A stretch of 64,000 nucleotides of DNA from Erinaceus europaeus (lineage: Eukaryota > Chordata > Mammalia > Eulipotyphla > Erinaceidae). Both the position numbers and the translations under genes were made by a program. Positions 20,790 through 30,633 of the stretch are shown piece after piece; position 1 is the stretch's first letter, and the number at the start of each line of letters is the position of its first letter. The notes under the pieces are model-generated. The model was not told where the DNA came from, did no database searches, and saw nothing but the letters and a program-made list of their open reading frames with translations. Where the stretch lies: the NCBI RefSeq assembly GCF_950295315.1, contig NC_080177.1:77593096-77657095 (forward strand), read 5' to 3'.

Positions 20790-20910
20790 AGTTTTTGCAA
20801 AATAGCTCACCTGGATAGCGTGCCCGCTCTCCCACGCATGTAACGAAGTTCAAGCACCTGGGTCCTTGAGCATGGTAATATGTGTGCTTAACCAGGTGTG
20901 CCACAGACCT
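20790..20910. mobile_element. SINE-E head joined to SINE-B head
   Basis: AAAATAGCTCACCTGGATAG (plus strand) is followed directly by TGTGTGCTTAACCAGGTGTG (minus strand head). This is a recombined remnant. Confidence 0.5.
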
Positions 20911-20977
20911 GCCTTGCTAAGTCTCTCTGCAGCTGAAAAAGTCAGCCTGAAGCAGTGAATCATGATAATAATAAATA

Positions 20978-21219
20978 CGTTTATTTAGGACAAAGAAAAA
21001 TTGAGAGAGGAAGAAGGGTGAGAGAGAGAGAGGGAGAGGGAGAGAGGGAGGGGAGAGGGAGAGAGGGAGAGAGCGAGAGAGCATTGTTTCACCATTTGCG
21101 AAGATCTCTCCCCCCTCTCGCCCCCGACCCACCCTTGCAAGTGGGGACTGAGGGTTTCAACCGGGTCCTAGCACTTGGCAACATGCGCACATGGTAACAG
21201 GTGCACCACCACCTGGCCC
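20978..21219 (-). mobile_element. SINE-B
   Basis: TTTATTTAGGACAAAGAAAAA, a long GA-rich stretch, and the head GTGCACCACCACCTGGCC. Confidence 0.85.
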
Positions 21220-21229
21220 CACTAACTCT

Positions 21230-21510
21230 TTTTTTATATATTTTTTATATTTATTTATTTTCCCTTTTGTTGCCCTTGTTGTTTAACATTGTTGTGGTTA
21301 TTGATGTTGTTGTTATTGGATAGGACAGAGAGAAATGGAGAGAGGAGGGGAAGACGGGGAGAGAAAGACAGACACCTGTAGACCTGCTTCACCACCTGTG
21401 AAGTGACTCCCCTGCAGGTGGGGAGCCGGGGGCTCGAACCAGGATCCTTACGCCGGTCCTTGTGCTTCACGCCATGTGTGCTTAACCCACTGCACTACCA
21501 CCCAACTCCC
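21230..21510 (-). mobile_element. SINE-A
   Basis: Full copy. CACTAACTCTT repeats at 21220 and about 21514, a target duplication. Confidence 0.94.
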
Positions 21511-21607
21511 CGCACTAACTCTTACTCTTCACTAAATGAGGCTCTTCTTGAGCTCACTGTTTAGTCCCACCCACTTTGGCTGCGACTTCTCTGCCTCAGT
21601 GATCAAT

Positions 21608-21826
21608 TAAAAAAAATTTTTTTTAATTATCTTTATTTATTGGATAGAGACAGCCAGAAATCAAGAGGGAAGGGGGTGATAGAGAGGGAGAGAGACAGAG
21701 AGACACCTGCAGCCCTGATTCACCACTCATGAAGCTTTCTCCTTGCAGGTGGGTACTGGGGGCTCGAATCTGGGTCCTTGAGCATTGTAACATGCACTCA
21801 ACCAGGTGCGCCACCACCCGGCCCCC
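21608..21826 (-). mobile_element. SINE-B
   Basis: TTTATTGGATAGAGACAGCC to GTGCGCCACCACCCGG. CTCAGTGA-CAAT is repeated at both flanks, so some SINE-B copies are also young. Confidence 0.92.
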
Positions 21827-21828
21827 TC

Positions 21829-22129
21829 AGTGAACAATGAACTTCCTTTTATTAGCACTTGAAACTTGGTCATTATTTTGCGTCTACCTTTCCCCTCCTC
21901 CCTTCCATAATGCACTCATCTGGACGTGAGCCTCGTCTTGTTTCAGTCAACGCTGTGCCTAACCCAGACCTGGCAGCTTAGAGACACTCAAATGTTTGTT
22001 GAGTGGCTGTTCACATTTCAATGCCAGCTCCGTTTCCAGGGCTTCCACCGCTTAATGCCAGCATGCTCTATGTCTACCATCTAGAGCAGGAGTTAGGAGG
22101 CAGGACACCGCTGATACCCGAGCCGTGAA
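21829..22129. other. Single-copy intronic stretch of ACOT
   Basis: No repeat is recognised except an AATGTTTGTTGAGTGG word often seen in old MIR-type sequence. No exon evidence. Confidence 0.4.
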
Positions 22130-22275
22130 CTCCCTTTTTCCTTTTTCGTGCTTCTAGGGTTCTCACTGGGGCTCGGTGTCTGCGCCGTGAATCCCCTGCT
22201 CCTGGAGGCCATTTTTCCCATTCTGTTGCCCTTGTTATTGTTACCATTGCTGCTGTTGTTGTTGTTGTAAAACAT
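22130..22275 (-). mobile_element. SINE-A 3' part
   Basis: TTCTAGGGTTCTCACTGGGG, the GGAGGCCATTTTTCCC block, then a GTT run. The 5' part is absent. Confidence 0.8.
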
Positions 22276-22321
22276 TTCTTTTTTTTTCTCTCTCTCCCTC
22301 TCTATCTCCCCATCCCCTCTC

Positions 22322-22570
22322 TGTAAAACATTTCTTCTTTTTAAATTTCTTTTTCTGTTTGTGTTTTTTCTTTCATTCTTTCTGTCTTCCTTTATTTTTT
22401 TGTTGTTGAACAGAGACAGAGAAAATAGAGAGAGAGACAGAGAGACGCCTGCAGCCCTGCTTCACCACTCATGAAGCTTCCCCGCTGCAGGTGGGGACCA
22501 GAGGCTTGAACCTGGGTCCTTGTGCACTGTAATGTGTGCACTTAACCAGGTGCGCCACCGCCTGGTCCCT
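22322..22570 (-). mobile_element. SINE-B
   Basis: TTGTTGAACAGAGACAGAG to GTGCGCCACCGCCTGG. TGTAAAACATTTCTT occurs at 22266, 22322 and 22571, recording two nested insertions at one site. Confidence 0.9.
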
Positions 22571-22627
22571 TGTAAAACATTTCTTAATACTCTTGACCTC
22601 TAAGTTCTTCCTTCAAAAAAGTAACAC

Positions 22628-22950
22628 TGGGAGCCAGGCGGTAGCTCAGCGGGTTAAATGCACATGGTGCGAAGCGCAAGGACTGGCACAAGGGTCCTGG
22701 TTCAAGCCCCCAGATCCCCACCTGTAGTGGGGGGGAGATCGCTTCACAAGCAGTGAAGCAGGTCTGCAGGTGTCTTTCTTCCTCTCCCCCTCTCTGTCTT
22801 TCCCTCCTCTCTTGATTTTTTTCTGCCCTATCCAACAACAGAAATAAAAGCAACAAGTGCAACAAAATGGAGAAAATGGCCTCCAGGAGCAGTGGATTTG
22901 TAGTGCAGGCACCAAGCTGAGGCACAGCAATAACCCTGGAGGCAAAACAA
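22628..22950 (+). mobile_element. SINE-A, long subtype
   Basis: GAGCCAGGCGGTAGCTCAGC head and a CAAACAAACAAAC tail. AAAGTAAC flanks both sides. Confidence 0.92.
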
Positions 22951-23109
22951 ACAAACAAACAAAAGTAACTATGCTCTCAGAGAAGGCATACAGACCAAAG
23001 TGCTGTTAAAGACAAAGCATTTAAACTGGATGTTCTGGTGACAATGAGTCCCTTCCCTTCCCCTCTCCCTCTACTTCCTATGTCAAACCCAGGGTCCTCA
23101 AATGTCTCT

Positions 23110-23315
23110 AGGCTTTTAATTTAATTTAAGTTTTATTTATTTTTTGAGAGAGAGAGAGAGAAATTTAAAAGGAAGGGAGAGGTAAGGAGAGACATCTGCA
23201 GCACTGCCTCACTGATCATGAAGCATGATACAGGTGAGGGCTGGGGGTTTGAACCCGGGTCCTTGTGCATTGTAAAGTATGTGCTCAATTGGGTGTGACA
23301 CCATCCAGCTGCATC
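23110..23315 (-). mobile_element. SINE-B
   Basis: TTTATTTTTTGAGAGAGAG, GAACCCGGGTCCTTGTGC, then a decayed head. Confidence 0.82.
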
Positions 23316-23439
23316 TCTAGGGTCACTATAAAAGACACAAAATCCTGGAATTTAAAATCCCATAGTACCAACTAAAAATATTTCTACTAACAGGATATTG
23401 TAGTCTATCAACTGCATAAAAATTGTCTATGAGAGGTGG

Positions 23440-23640
23440 CTGTAATAAGCAGTGTGTGTGGGGGTCAGAAAATAGTTTATCATGCATGAGGCCCTGGGTT
23501 CAAGTACCCCAGAACTACATGGGAACACTATGAATAGCGCCCGGGGGAATTCCACAAATAGTAATGGTTTCTACTCTGTGTCTTGGTGATATTTCTCCTA
23601 TTTCTATGCCTCTCCCCCTCTTCTCTCTCTCAAATTTTAA
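23440..23640 (+). mobile_element. SINE-E, diverged
   Basis: GCATGAGGCCCTGGGTTCAA, ACATGGGAACACTATG and a CT-rich end. Confidence 0.55.
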
Positions 23641-23787
23641 AATCAGCTCAGGGAGGCTGCTCATGCATGTGTGAGACCCTGTGTTTACTGTGTGCTGCTG
23701 AGGGGGAAAGGTAGTCGTATATCTTGAGACTAGAGATTAGCTGTCATAATGGTGCCGGGTTCTGTGAAAATCAAAAGTATTTCCGGA

Positions 23788-23940
23788 GGTCCGGGAGGTG
23801 GCGCAGTGGATAAAGCATCGGACTCTCAAGCATGAGGTCCAGAGTTCAACCCCTGGCAGCACATGTACCAGTGATGTCTGGTTCTTTCTCTCTCTCCTAT
23901 CTTTCTAATTAATAAATAAATGAAATCTTAAAAAATATAT
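23788..23940 (+). mobile_element. SINE-D
   Basis: Near-consensus GGTGGCGCAGTGGATAAAGC head and AAATCTTAAAA tail. It lies in intron 2, close to exon 2. Confidence 0.95.
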
Positions 23941-23986
23941 ATTTCTGAGGCCACATATATAGACCATAAGACAGAGAAGATCCAAC

Positions 23987-24189
23987 CTGAGGACGACTAA
24001 GGAGGTAGTTCACAGCTTCCTCAAAGTACTCCAGGTCGAGGGTCTCCATGCTCTTGGGGAGATCGTCATAGTTATAGTAAGCTAAAGCCATCACAGCAAA
24101 GCCCTTCCCAGCCAGCAGGCTAGCTCGGTACTCCGGAAGGCCACCTCCAGCTCCAAAAATGTCCACAATCCCAGGAAAGGGGCCAGGTC
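23987..24189 (-). CDS. ACOT2: Acyl-CoA thioesterase, exon 2
   Basis: The 203 bp encode the end of the split Gly193 and residues 194-260. It starts with [16 protein letters not shown] and includes [20 protein letters not shown], the first part of the hydrolase domain. The acceptor TTCCAAAG lies just above 24189, and the donor CAG/GTTGGA lies below 23987. The GTTGGA donor is weaker than consensus. Phase 1 entry and phase 0 exit fit exons 1 and 3 exactly. Residues match human ACOT1/2 closely in this stretch, as I recall that protein. Confidence 0.95.
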
Positions 24190-24239
24190 CTTTGGAAGAA
24201 ACAAAGCAAAGACGTTAAGCCGTTCTTGATACTCTTCAC

Positions 24240-24290
24240 AGTGCTTTGCACGGTCTGCGCTTAATCCGCTGTGCTACTGCCCGGCGCCCA
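24240..24290 (-). mobile_element. SINE-A head fragment
   Basis: CTGCGCTTAATCCGCTGTGC followed by ACTGCCCGGCGCC. Confidence 0.6.
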
Positions 24291-24404
24291 AGAATGAGTG
24301 TTTTTGTTTTTATTTCTTTTTGAGTAAATATCTAGGAGGCTAACTTTATTTTTTAACTTAATGTCATTTTATTAATGATTGCATAATGGCTCACAAGTTT
24401 TATT

Positions 24405-24500
24405 TTTTGTTTTCCTACTAGAGCACCTCTGGCCTATAGTGGTACTGTGGGTTGAACCTGGGAGCTCAGAGCCTCAGGTGTGGTAGTCTCCCCAGATTTG
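24405..24500 (-). mobile_element. SINE-C
   Basis: CCTATAGTGGTACTGTGGGT and GAACCTGGGAGCTCAGAG. The head is partly lost. Confidence 0.75.
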
Positions 24501-24514
24501 TTTACAGAATTCTA

Positions 24515-24815
24515 AGACTGAGGGTCCTGGTGGCACACACTTTTTCTTTGAGACCAGAACATTGCTCAGCTCTGGTTTATGGTGGTGCTAGAGATTAAAC
24601 CTGGGACTTTGGAGATTCAGGCAGGAGAGTCATTTGCATAACCATTATGCTATCTCCCCAGCCCAAGCACACACATTATCATGCCCAATGACCTTGATCC
24701 CCACCTGCTGTGGGAAAGCTTCAGGAGCAGTGAAAAAGCGTTACAGGTGTCTCTCATTCCCTCTCCCTCTCTACCGCCTTTTTCCCTCTTGATTTCTGTC
24801 CAATAAAATAAAATA
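24515..24815 (+). mobile_element. SINE-B with SINE-C inside
   Basis: The head GGTCCTGGTGGCACACAC is cut at 24540, and the body resumes at 24665 with CACACATTATCATGCCC. A TCCAATAAAATAAAATAAA end. Confidence 0.78.
24540..24664 (-). mobile_element. SINE-C nested
   Basis: GACCAGAACATTGCTCAGCTC to CATTATGCTATCTCCCCAG. Confidence 0.9.
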
Positions 24816-24934
24816 AATAATTTTATTTACTTCAATTAAAAACTTTCTAAAAGATTATAAAATTACATCATTGGGTTTCTTTACAGTATTACCACTACTA
24901 TATGTACTTAATATTTTTATGCTAATTTATTTTT

Positions 24935-25072
24935 TATTCATTATTGCATTTATTTTTGCCAGAGCTCTACTAAACTCTGACTTCTGGTGGTACTGGGGTC
25001 TGAACCTGGAACCGTTGGTGCCACAGGCATGCAGATCTTTCTGCATAACCACTATGCTATCTCGCCAGTCTT
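24935..25072 (-). mobile_element. SINE-C
   Basis: GCCAGAGCTCTACTAAACTC to TGCATAACCACTATGCTATC. The region 25075-25300 after it resembles old L1 3' sequence. Confidence 0.85.
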
Positions 25073-25304
25073 ATCCTGTCAATTTTTTAAAATTTTATAT
25101 AAATTGAATGTCAGACTTGTTTCACTCACCACGTTTTAGACAAGTGCATCCTTGTTACTCTTACAGTTTTAATCATTTTTGCATCTGTAAACATATATTG
25201 GCCTATCCATTAATTCTGTTGGTGGATATTTGGGCTTTTAACAGTGGTTTTTACTCATATAAAAATAGTGGTGCATAGGTACCAGGAGTAGAAGAATTAC
25301 ATAG

Positions 25305-25560
25305 TCAGGGGGTTGGCATAGCACAGCGGGCTAAGCGTAGGTGGTGCAAAGTGCAAGGACCGGTGTAAGGATCCCGGTTCCAGCCCTGGCTCCCCACCTG
25401 CAGGGGAGTCGCTTCACAGGTAGTGAAGCAGGTCTGCAGGTGTCTTTCTCTCTCCCTCTCTGTCTTCCCCTCCTCTCTCCATTTCTCTCTGTCCTATCCA
25501 ACAACAACCGACATCAATAACTACAACAACAATAAAAACAAGGGCAACAAAAGGGGGGTA
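25305..25560 (+). mobile_element. SINE-A at the edge of duplicate copy A
   Basis: It carries the unusual words CAACAACCGACATCAATAAC and AAAGGGGGGTAGCAA, shared only with the SINE at 27780-28030. The left flank AGAATTACATAGTCAG matches the right flank of the other copy. Confidence 0.9.
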
Positions 25561-26507
25561 GCAATTTTTTTTAAAAGTTCCAGCTTAAAAAAAAAAGTAA
25601 TAGCAAATTAGTTTCAGGAATAGATGAATAACTGTACTGCTTTTAGTCGCTTATGTGAGTCCCTTTTCTTCCACATGTTTATCAACAGCGGGCAACGATA
25701 GGCTTCTAATTTTGAGGGTGTGAAATGTGTGCTTTTACTCTGGATTGACCTGATTTCTGATGAGGACACACATTTAAAATACATGGACTTTGGCCAGTTT
25801 CTCCTTATGCAACAATGAAACCGTGGACAGGACAGGGTTCCCTGAGGTGGCACTAAATGGGTCTGGCGTGAACTCTTGCTTTGCAGTAGCAGTGTATGTG
25901 CTACAGAAGGAGTTTATGCGTAGCTGGTTTTGCGGAGAAAATATAAGGAGCAGAGATTCACACAGCTTTTTCTTACCTGATGACTCCATCCTATTTGCCT
26001 TGATATTCACCATCACCACTTTTTTTTATGCCCAAGAAATAGACAAGGTAGAACTTTCTAGTTCTTCCCGCTGCCTGTATAAATAGTCCCAGGAACAAAA
26101 GGATGGGAAGGCAGATTTTAGCAGCATTCCTGCATCCATCCCATTCAAGTTGTACTACAGTCTTTCCCTTTCTTTTCTTTTCCTTTTCTCTTTCTTTCTT
26201 TCTTTCTTTTTTTTTTTTTTTTTTGAGTCTTTCCCTTTCTGTAAATGCTGATGTGACAGTATGACAGTGTCTAGCTTGCTATGACACACAGAGGTACATG
26301 TTGGGTCTCAGTGGTAAAAGTCATTCAGTAATTTCAGATTTCTAGTTACTAGTAAGAGGACTTCCATTTACATTTTTTCAAAGAAACGTGTTTATTAATA
26401 TATGGATATGTTCATGTGAGCTAGAGAAGCCAAAGGACTCCCATACACGTGACCCCTGCATGTAGCCGGTAACCTCAGACATGGAAGCCACCCAGAACTA
26501 TGCCAAT
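25561..26507 (+). repeat. Direct duplication, copy A (ACOT intron 1)
   Basis: This segment repeats in the same orientation at 28031-28996, about 2.49 kb away, with only scattered changes. Copy A lacks about 24 bp present in copy B near its left end. It contains a CTTT microsatellite at 26160-26224. The left edge of the shared region lies within the preceding SINE-A. The two copies bracket ACOT exon 1. Confidence 0.93.
26160..26224. repeat. (CTTT)n and T-run
   Basis: CTTT units run into a T-tract, inside duplicate copy A. Confidence 0.9.
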
Positions 26508-26514
26508 TTTCTTT

Positions 26515-26655
26515 TCTATTAAGGTTGATTTTATCTATTTCATGAGATAAAGTGAGAAAGAGGTTAAAGGAACATCTGACGTCTGACAGATTCAGAGGGG
26601 CCTCTTGTTTGCAAGTCTAATGTCCATCACTATGCCATTTCCCTGGTTCTGATGC
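26515..26655 (-). mobile_element. SINE-D, decayed
   Basis: TTTCATGAGATAAAGTGAG, TTTGCAAGTCTAATGTCC and CATTTCCCTGG remain. Confidence 0.5.
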
Positions 26656-26849
26656 TAATTTTCTTAAACCTTGACAATCAGGAAACGTTAGAAATTAAGA
26701 GACAACAAAAATACATATGCGACTCATTTCCTTCATGAAGTCTTTTAACTGACTACTCAAGTTGTGGAGCAAGAGTCACCTCCCCCAAGCAGCCTTAAAG
26801 TGCACTCAGGTCTCTTGACACTGGAAAAGGACAGTTAGGGACGCAGGCG

Positions 26850-27330
26850 GCTCACCTGGCGGCAGGAAGAGCGTGGCGCGCACCCGGCCGGCCCGCACCG
26901 GCTCCCGCCGCACCCCGGGCCCCAGGAAGTGGCGCTCGTGCACCGCGCGGCCCAGCAGCCGCCCGCGCTCGGGGTCGTGGCCGTCCAGCACCTCCAGCTC
27001 CAGGGCGAAGGGCGTCCGCACGTCCCGCTTGACCAGCCGCTGCAAGGGCTGGTCGGGCTGCAGCGCCCAGAGCAGCCCCATGGGCTCGAGCCCCGCGAAG
27101 CTGCCGCCCAGCGCGGGCGCGCGCTCCAGGTCCAGCCGGCCGGCGGGGTCGGCGAGGTAGCGCGCGTGGGCGCGGAAGAGCGCGCCCTTCTCGTCGCGCA
27201 GGGCCGCGCGCAGAGTGACCGGCTGCCGGGGGGCCAGGCCGCCCACCGAGATGCGCAGCGGCTCGTCCCACAGGCTGCGGCCCGCAGGCTCCAGCCTCAG
27301 CGTCGCCGCGGTCCGAGTAGGGAGCGAAGA
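26850..27330. promoter_or_regulatory. CpG island over ACOT exon 1
   Basis: About 480 bp with very high G+C and dense CG dinucleotides, in contrast with the AT-rich surroundings. It marks the 5' end of the minus-strand gene. I see no clear TATA box upstream (27433-27600). Confidence 0.8.
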
Positions 27331-27432
27331 GACTGCGCTTCTCGCCCTCAGCTTTGGAGACCTAAGCAGGGGCATCCAGTTCTTTGGGCCCCACTGGCCG
27401 CATCCGGACACTCGGAGGACAGCAGGAGACAT
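26856..27432 (-). CDS. ACOT2: Acyl-CoA thioesterase, exon 1 with mitochondrial-type leader
   Basis: It encodes residues 1-192 plus one base, ending LFLPP before a GTGAG donor at 26855. The ATG at 27432-27430 is chosen because MSPAVLR aligns with the MASSPAVLR of human ACOT2. An upstream TTG in frame is unlikely to be the start. Residues 1-47 have many Arg/Lys and no acidic residue, as expected for a mitochondrial presequence. From residue 45 comes the N-terminal acyl-CoA thioesterase/BAAT domain ([31 protein letters not shown]). At the place where ACOT1 starts with Met, this gene has Thr41. The exon is very GC-rich and is bracketed by the duplicated segments. Confidence 0.94.
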
Positions 27433-27599
27433 TTTGTTTCTTAACTCCAACTCTACGAGGTTGGAGGCAAAGTTGGAAACTCAGTAGTTAGAGGTCCCCT
27501 AGCGTTCGCCGATCTATTTGCAGGCTACCCGCCCAAGTTTGATGGAACATCTTGGTGGATTGAGCTTGGTGGGCCAGCGCCCTGCAGATCACAGGTCTT

Positions 27600-27765
27600 T
27601 TTTTTTTTTTTTTCAGTTTTAAAATTATTTTTTAAATTTATTTGAAAAAGGAGACATTAACAAAACCATAGGATAAGAGGGTTACAGCTCCACACAATTC
27701 CCACCACCAGATCTCGGTATCCCCTCCCCCCCAGCTTTCCTATTCTTTTTTTTTTTTTTTTTTTC
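27600..27765 (-). mobile_element. Family G retroposon, short
   Basis: T-run, ACATTAACAAAACCATAGG, CACAATTCCCACCACCAG. It stops at another T-run, about 170 bp upstream of the ACOT start. Confidence 0.82.
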
Positions 27766-27779
27766 TTCTTTTTAAAGAG

Positions 27780-28030
27780 GAATGGGGCGGTAGTGCAGCG
27801 GGTTAAGCGCACAAGGCGCAAAGCTCAAGGACCGGCTTAAGGATCCCGGTTCGAACCCCCGGCTTCCCACTTGCTGGAGAGTCGCTTCACAGGCGGTGAA
27901 GCAGGTCTGCAGGTGTCTTTCTCCCTCTCTGTCTTCCCCTCCTCTCTCCATTTCTCTCTGTCCTATCCAACAACAACCGACATCAATAACAACAACAACA
28001 ACAATAAAAACAAGGGCAACAAAAGGGGGG
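27780..28030 (+). mobile_element. SINE-A at the edge of duplicate copy B (probable chimera)
   Basis: The tail half shares private words with the SINE at 25305-25560, but the head half differs more. The left flank lacks the target-duplicate word, so this copy looks recombinant. Confidence 0.88.
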
Positions 28031-28996
28031 TAGCAAATTTTTTTAAAAGTTCCAGCTTAAAAAAAAAAAGAATTGCACACTCAGCTTCATAAGTAATAGC
28101 AAATTAGTTTCAGGAATAGATGAATAACTGTACTGCTTTTAGTCGCTTATGTGAGTCCCTTTTCTTCCACATGTTTATCAACAGCGGGCAACGATAGGCT
28201 TCTAATTTTGAGGGTGTGAAATGTGTGCTTTTACTCTGGATTGACCTGATTTCTGATGAGGACACACATTTAAAATACATGGACTTTGGCCAGTTTCTCC
28301 TTATGCAACAATGAAGCCGTGGACAGGACAGGGTTCCCTGAGGTGGCACTAAATGGGTCTGGCGTGAACTCTTGCTTTGCAGGAGCAGTGTATGTGCTAC
28401 AGAAGGAGTTTATGCGTAGCTGGTTTTGCGGAGAAAATATAAGGAGCAGAGATTCACACAGCTTTTTCTTACCTGATGACTCCATCCTATTTGCCTTGAT
28501 ATTCACCATCACCACTTTTTTTTATGCCCAAGAAATAGACAAGGTAGAACTTTTCTAGTTCTTCCCGCTGCCTGTATAAATAGTCCCAGGAACAAAAGGA
28601 TGGGAAGGCAGATTTTAGCAACATCCCTGCATCCATCCCATTCAAGTTGTACTACAGTCTTTCCCTTTCTTTTCTTTTCTTTTTCTTCTTTCTTTCTTTC
28701 TTTTTTTTTTTGAGTCTTCCCCTTTCTGTAAATGCTGATGTGACAGTATGACAGTGTCTAGCTTGCTATGACACACAGAGGTACATGTTGGGTCTCAGTG
28801 GTAAAAGTCATTCAGTAATTTCAGATTTCTAGTTAATAGTAAGAGGACTTCCATTTACATTTTTTTCAAAGAAACGTGTTTATTAATATATGGATATGTT
28901 CATGTGAGCTAGAGAAGCCAAAGGACTCCCATACACATGACCCCCAGCATGTAGCCGGTAACCTCAGACATGGAAGCCACCCAGAACTATGCCAAT
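28031..28996 (+). repeat. Direct duplication, copy B (upstream of ACOT)
   Basis: It matches 25561-26507 at an estimated 97-99% by eye. It retains GAATTGCACACTCAGC, which is missing from copy A. It ends abruptly at 28996, where a SINE-A tail starts. Confidence 0.93.
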
Positions 28997-29055
28997 ATCT
29001 ACAACAATAAAACAACAAGGGCAACAAAAGGGAATAAATAAATAAATAAATATTT
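28997..29055 (+). mobile_element. SINE-A tail only
   Basis: TCTACAACAATAAAACAACA onwards. The head is missing because the duplication junction cuts the element. Confidence 0.88.
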
Positions 29056-29061
29056 AAAAAA

Positions 29062-29335
29062 TTTTAAAAAGGAGACATTAATAAAACCATAGGATAAGAG
29101 GGGTACAACTCCACACAATTCCCACCACCACATCTCCGTATCCCATCCCCTCCCCTGATAGCTTTCCTGTTCTTTATCCCTCTGGGAGGATGGACCCAAG
29201 GTTATTCTGGGATGCAGAAGGTGGAAGGTCTGGCTTCTGTAACTGCTTCCCCACTGAACATGGGTGTTGACTGGTCGATCCATACTCCCAGCCTGTCTCT
29301 CTCTTTCCCTAGTAGGGTGGGGCTCTGCTGAACAG
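29062..29335 (-). mobile_element. Family G retroposon
   Basis: ACATTAATAAAACCATAGG to TAGTAGGGTGGGGCTCTG. It ends inside the family, so it is 5'-truncated. Confidence 0.88.
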
Positions 29336-29429
29336 ATACTCATGAACTTGTGTTAAGTCTTCCGCATTGAAAAACCACCATATTATGTCCAGGGATGAAT
29401 TTGCTTGAAACCTGGCACCTCACATAATT

Positions 29430-29620
29430 CCAGTTGCTAAATTATATATTTATGTGTGTATACATATACATAACATATGCATATACACATACATATACGT
29501 GACAGAGAGAGTGAAAGAGGCCACAGCACCAAAGCTTACAGTGCAGTGGGGGCCAAGCTGGAACCTAGGTGGCTCCACATGGCAAAGCAATATGTTCAAG
29601 TGAACTATTTCATCCGCCTT
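29430..29620 (-). mobile_element. SINE-E
   Basis: TA/CA-rich tail, GAAAGAGGCCACAGCACC, ACATGGCAAAGCAATATG. TTCCAGTTGCTAAA occurs on both sides, a target duplication that defines the family ends. Confidence 0.88.
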
Positions 29621-30170
29621 CCAGTTGCTAAACAGTTTTGTTGTTGTCTACTTGAGCAATCTTTATCAATAAGCATGAGAGTGTTTTTAGTTTTTTATTA
29701 TAATGAATACTTTGTCCAAGATTTTAATAAGCTATTCTATTAGTGGGGCAGAAGATTCCTGATACAATACTCCTTACAGTACAAGACACGACCTTATAGA
29801 AATATTATGTATAGAGTTCACCATCCAAAGATTGATTTTTCCTTAAACATGTTCAAACTTTCTAATGACAAAACACACACATTTAGTAAATCATAAAAAT
29901 AATAAGCATATGACATGATGACTTTCCACAAAGTGAAACCATCCAAATCAGGAAACTGAATATCTATGTCTCAAAGCCTCTGATACTCCCACTCTACATG
30001 ACCTTCTCCACAAAGGTCACTTTTACCCTTGTTGTTCTGTCCTGATTCTGAACTTAGTAGGAATGTAATCATACTCTCTCTCTCCCCCGACTTATCTCAC
30101 TCAACATAGTGTTTATACTATTGTGCAACTGCTAAACACTTAAAGGCAAAGAGGAGTACAAAAATTGGAA
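29621..30170. other. AT-rich intergenic stretch
   Basis: No gene. Words such as CTCACTCAACATAGTGTTTA suggest old L1 3' debris, but no boundaries can be set. Confidence 0.35.
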
Positions 30171-30174
30171 TTCA

Positions 30175-30465
30175 GGGGAGTCAGGTGGTAGCACAGAGGG
30201 TTAAGCACACGTGGCACCAAGCACAAGGACTGGAGTAAGAATCCTGGTTCGAGCCCCTGACTCCCCACCTGCAGGGGAGTTGCTTCACAAGGCGGTGAAG
30301 CAGGTCTGCAGGTGTCTATCTTTCTCTCCCCCTCTGTCTTCCCCTCCTCTCTCCGTTTCTCTCTGTCCTATCCAACAATGACGACAACAACAATAATAAC
30401 TACAACAATGAAACAACAAGGGCAACAAAAGGGAATAAATAAATAAAATAAAATATAAAAAAAAA
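30175..30465 (+). mobile_element. SINE-A
   Basis: GGGAGTCAGGTGGTAGCACAG head to an AATAAATAAATAAAATAAA-like tail. Confidence 0.93.
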
Positions 30466-30633
30466 AGAAATGCTTTAACAATTTAAGCCCAGTGTCCAAA
30501 TTCATTCAGTGTACAAATTTGAAACATTGAATGCTTAAACTAAAAAAAAATATATACTCAGAACTGAAATCTATGCATTTAAAGAACTCGAGACATTCAA
30601 TCTATTCCCCCGGACATATTGGATACTGATTTT

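Noticed and set aside
25790..26086. 98-codon frame repeated as a 90-codon frame at 28286-28558
   Set aside because: Preservation is explained by the recent duplication, since frames on the opposite strand are preserved too. No family is recognised.
26852..27271. 139-codon alternative frame, Ala/Gly/Arg-rich, over ACOT exon 1
   Set aside because: It is a GC-rich shadow of the real exon in another frame, with no homology.
26929..27444. 171-codon plus-strand frame opposite ACOT exon 1
   Set aside because: It is antisense to a confident coding exon, and stop-free frames are expected at such GC content.
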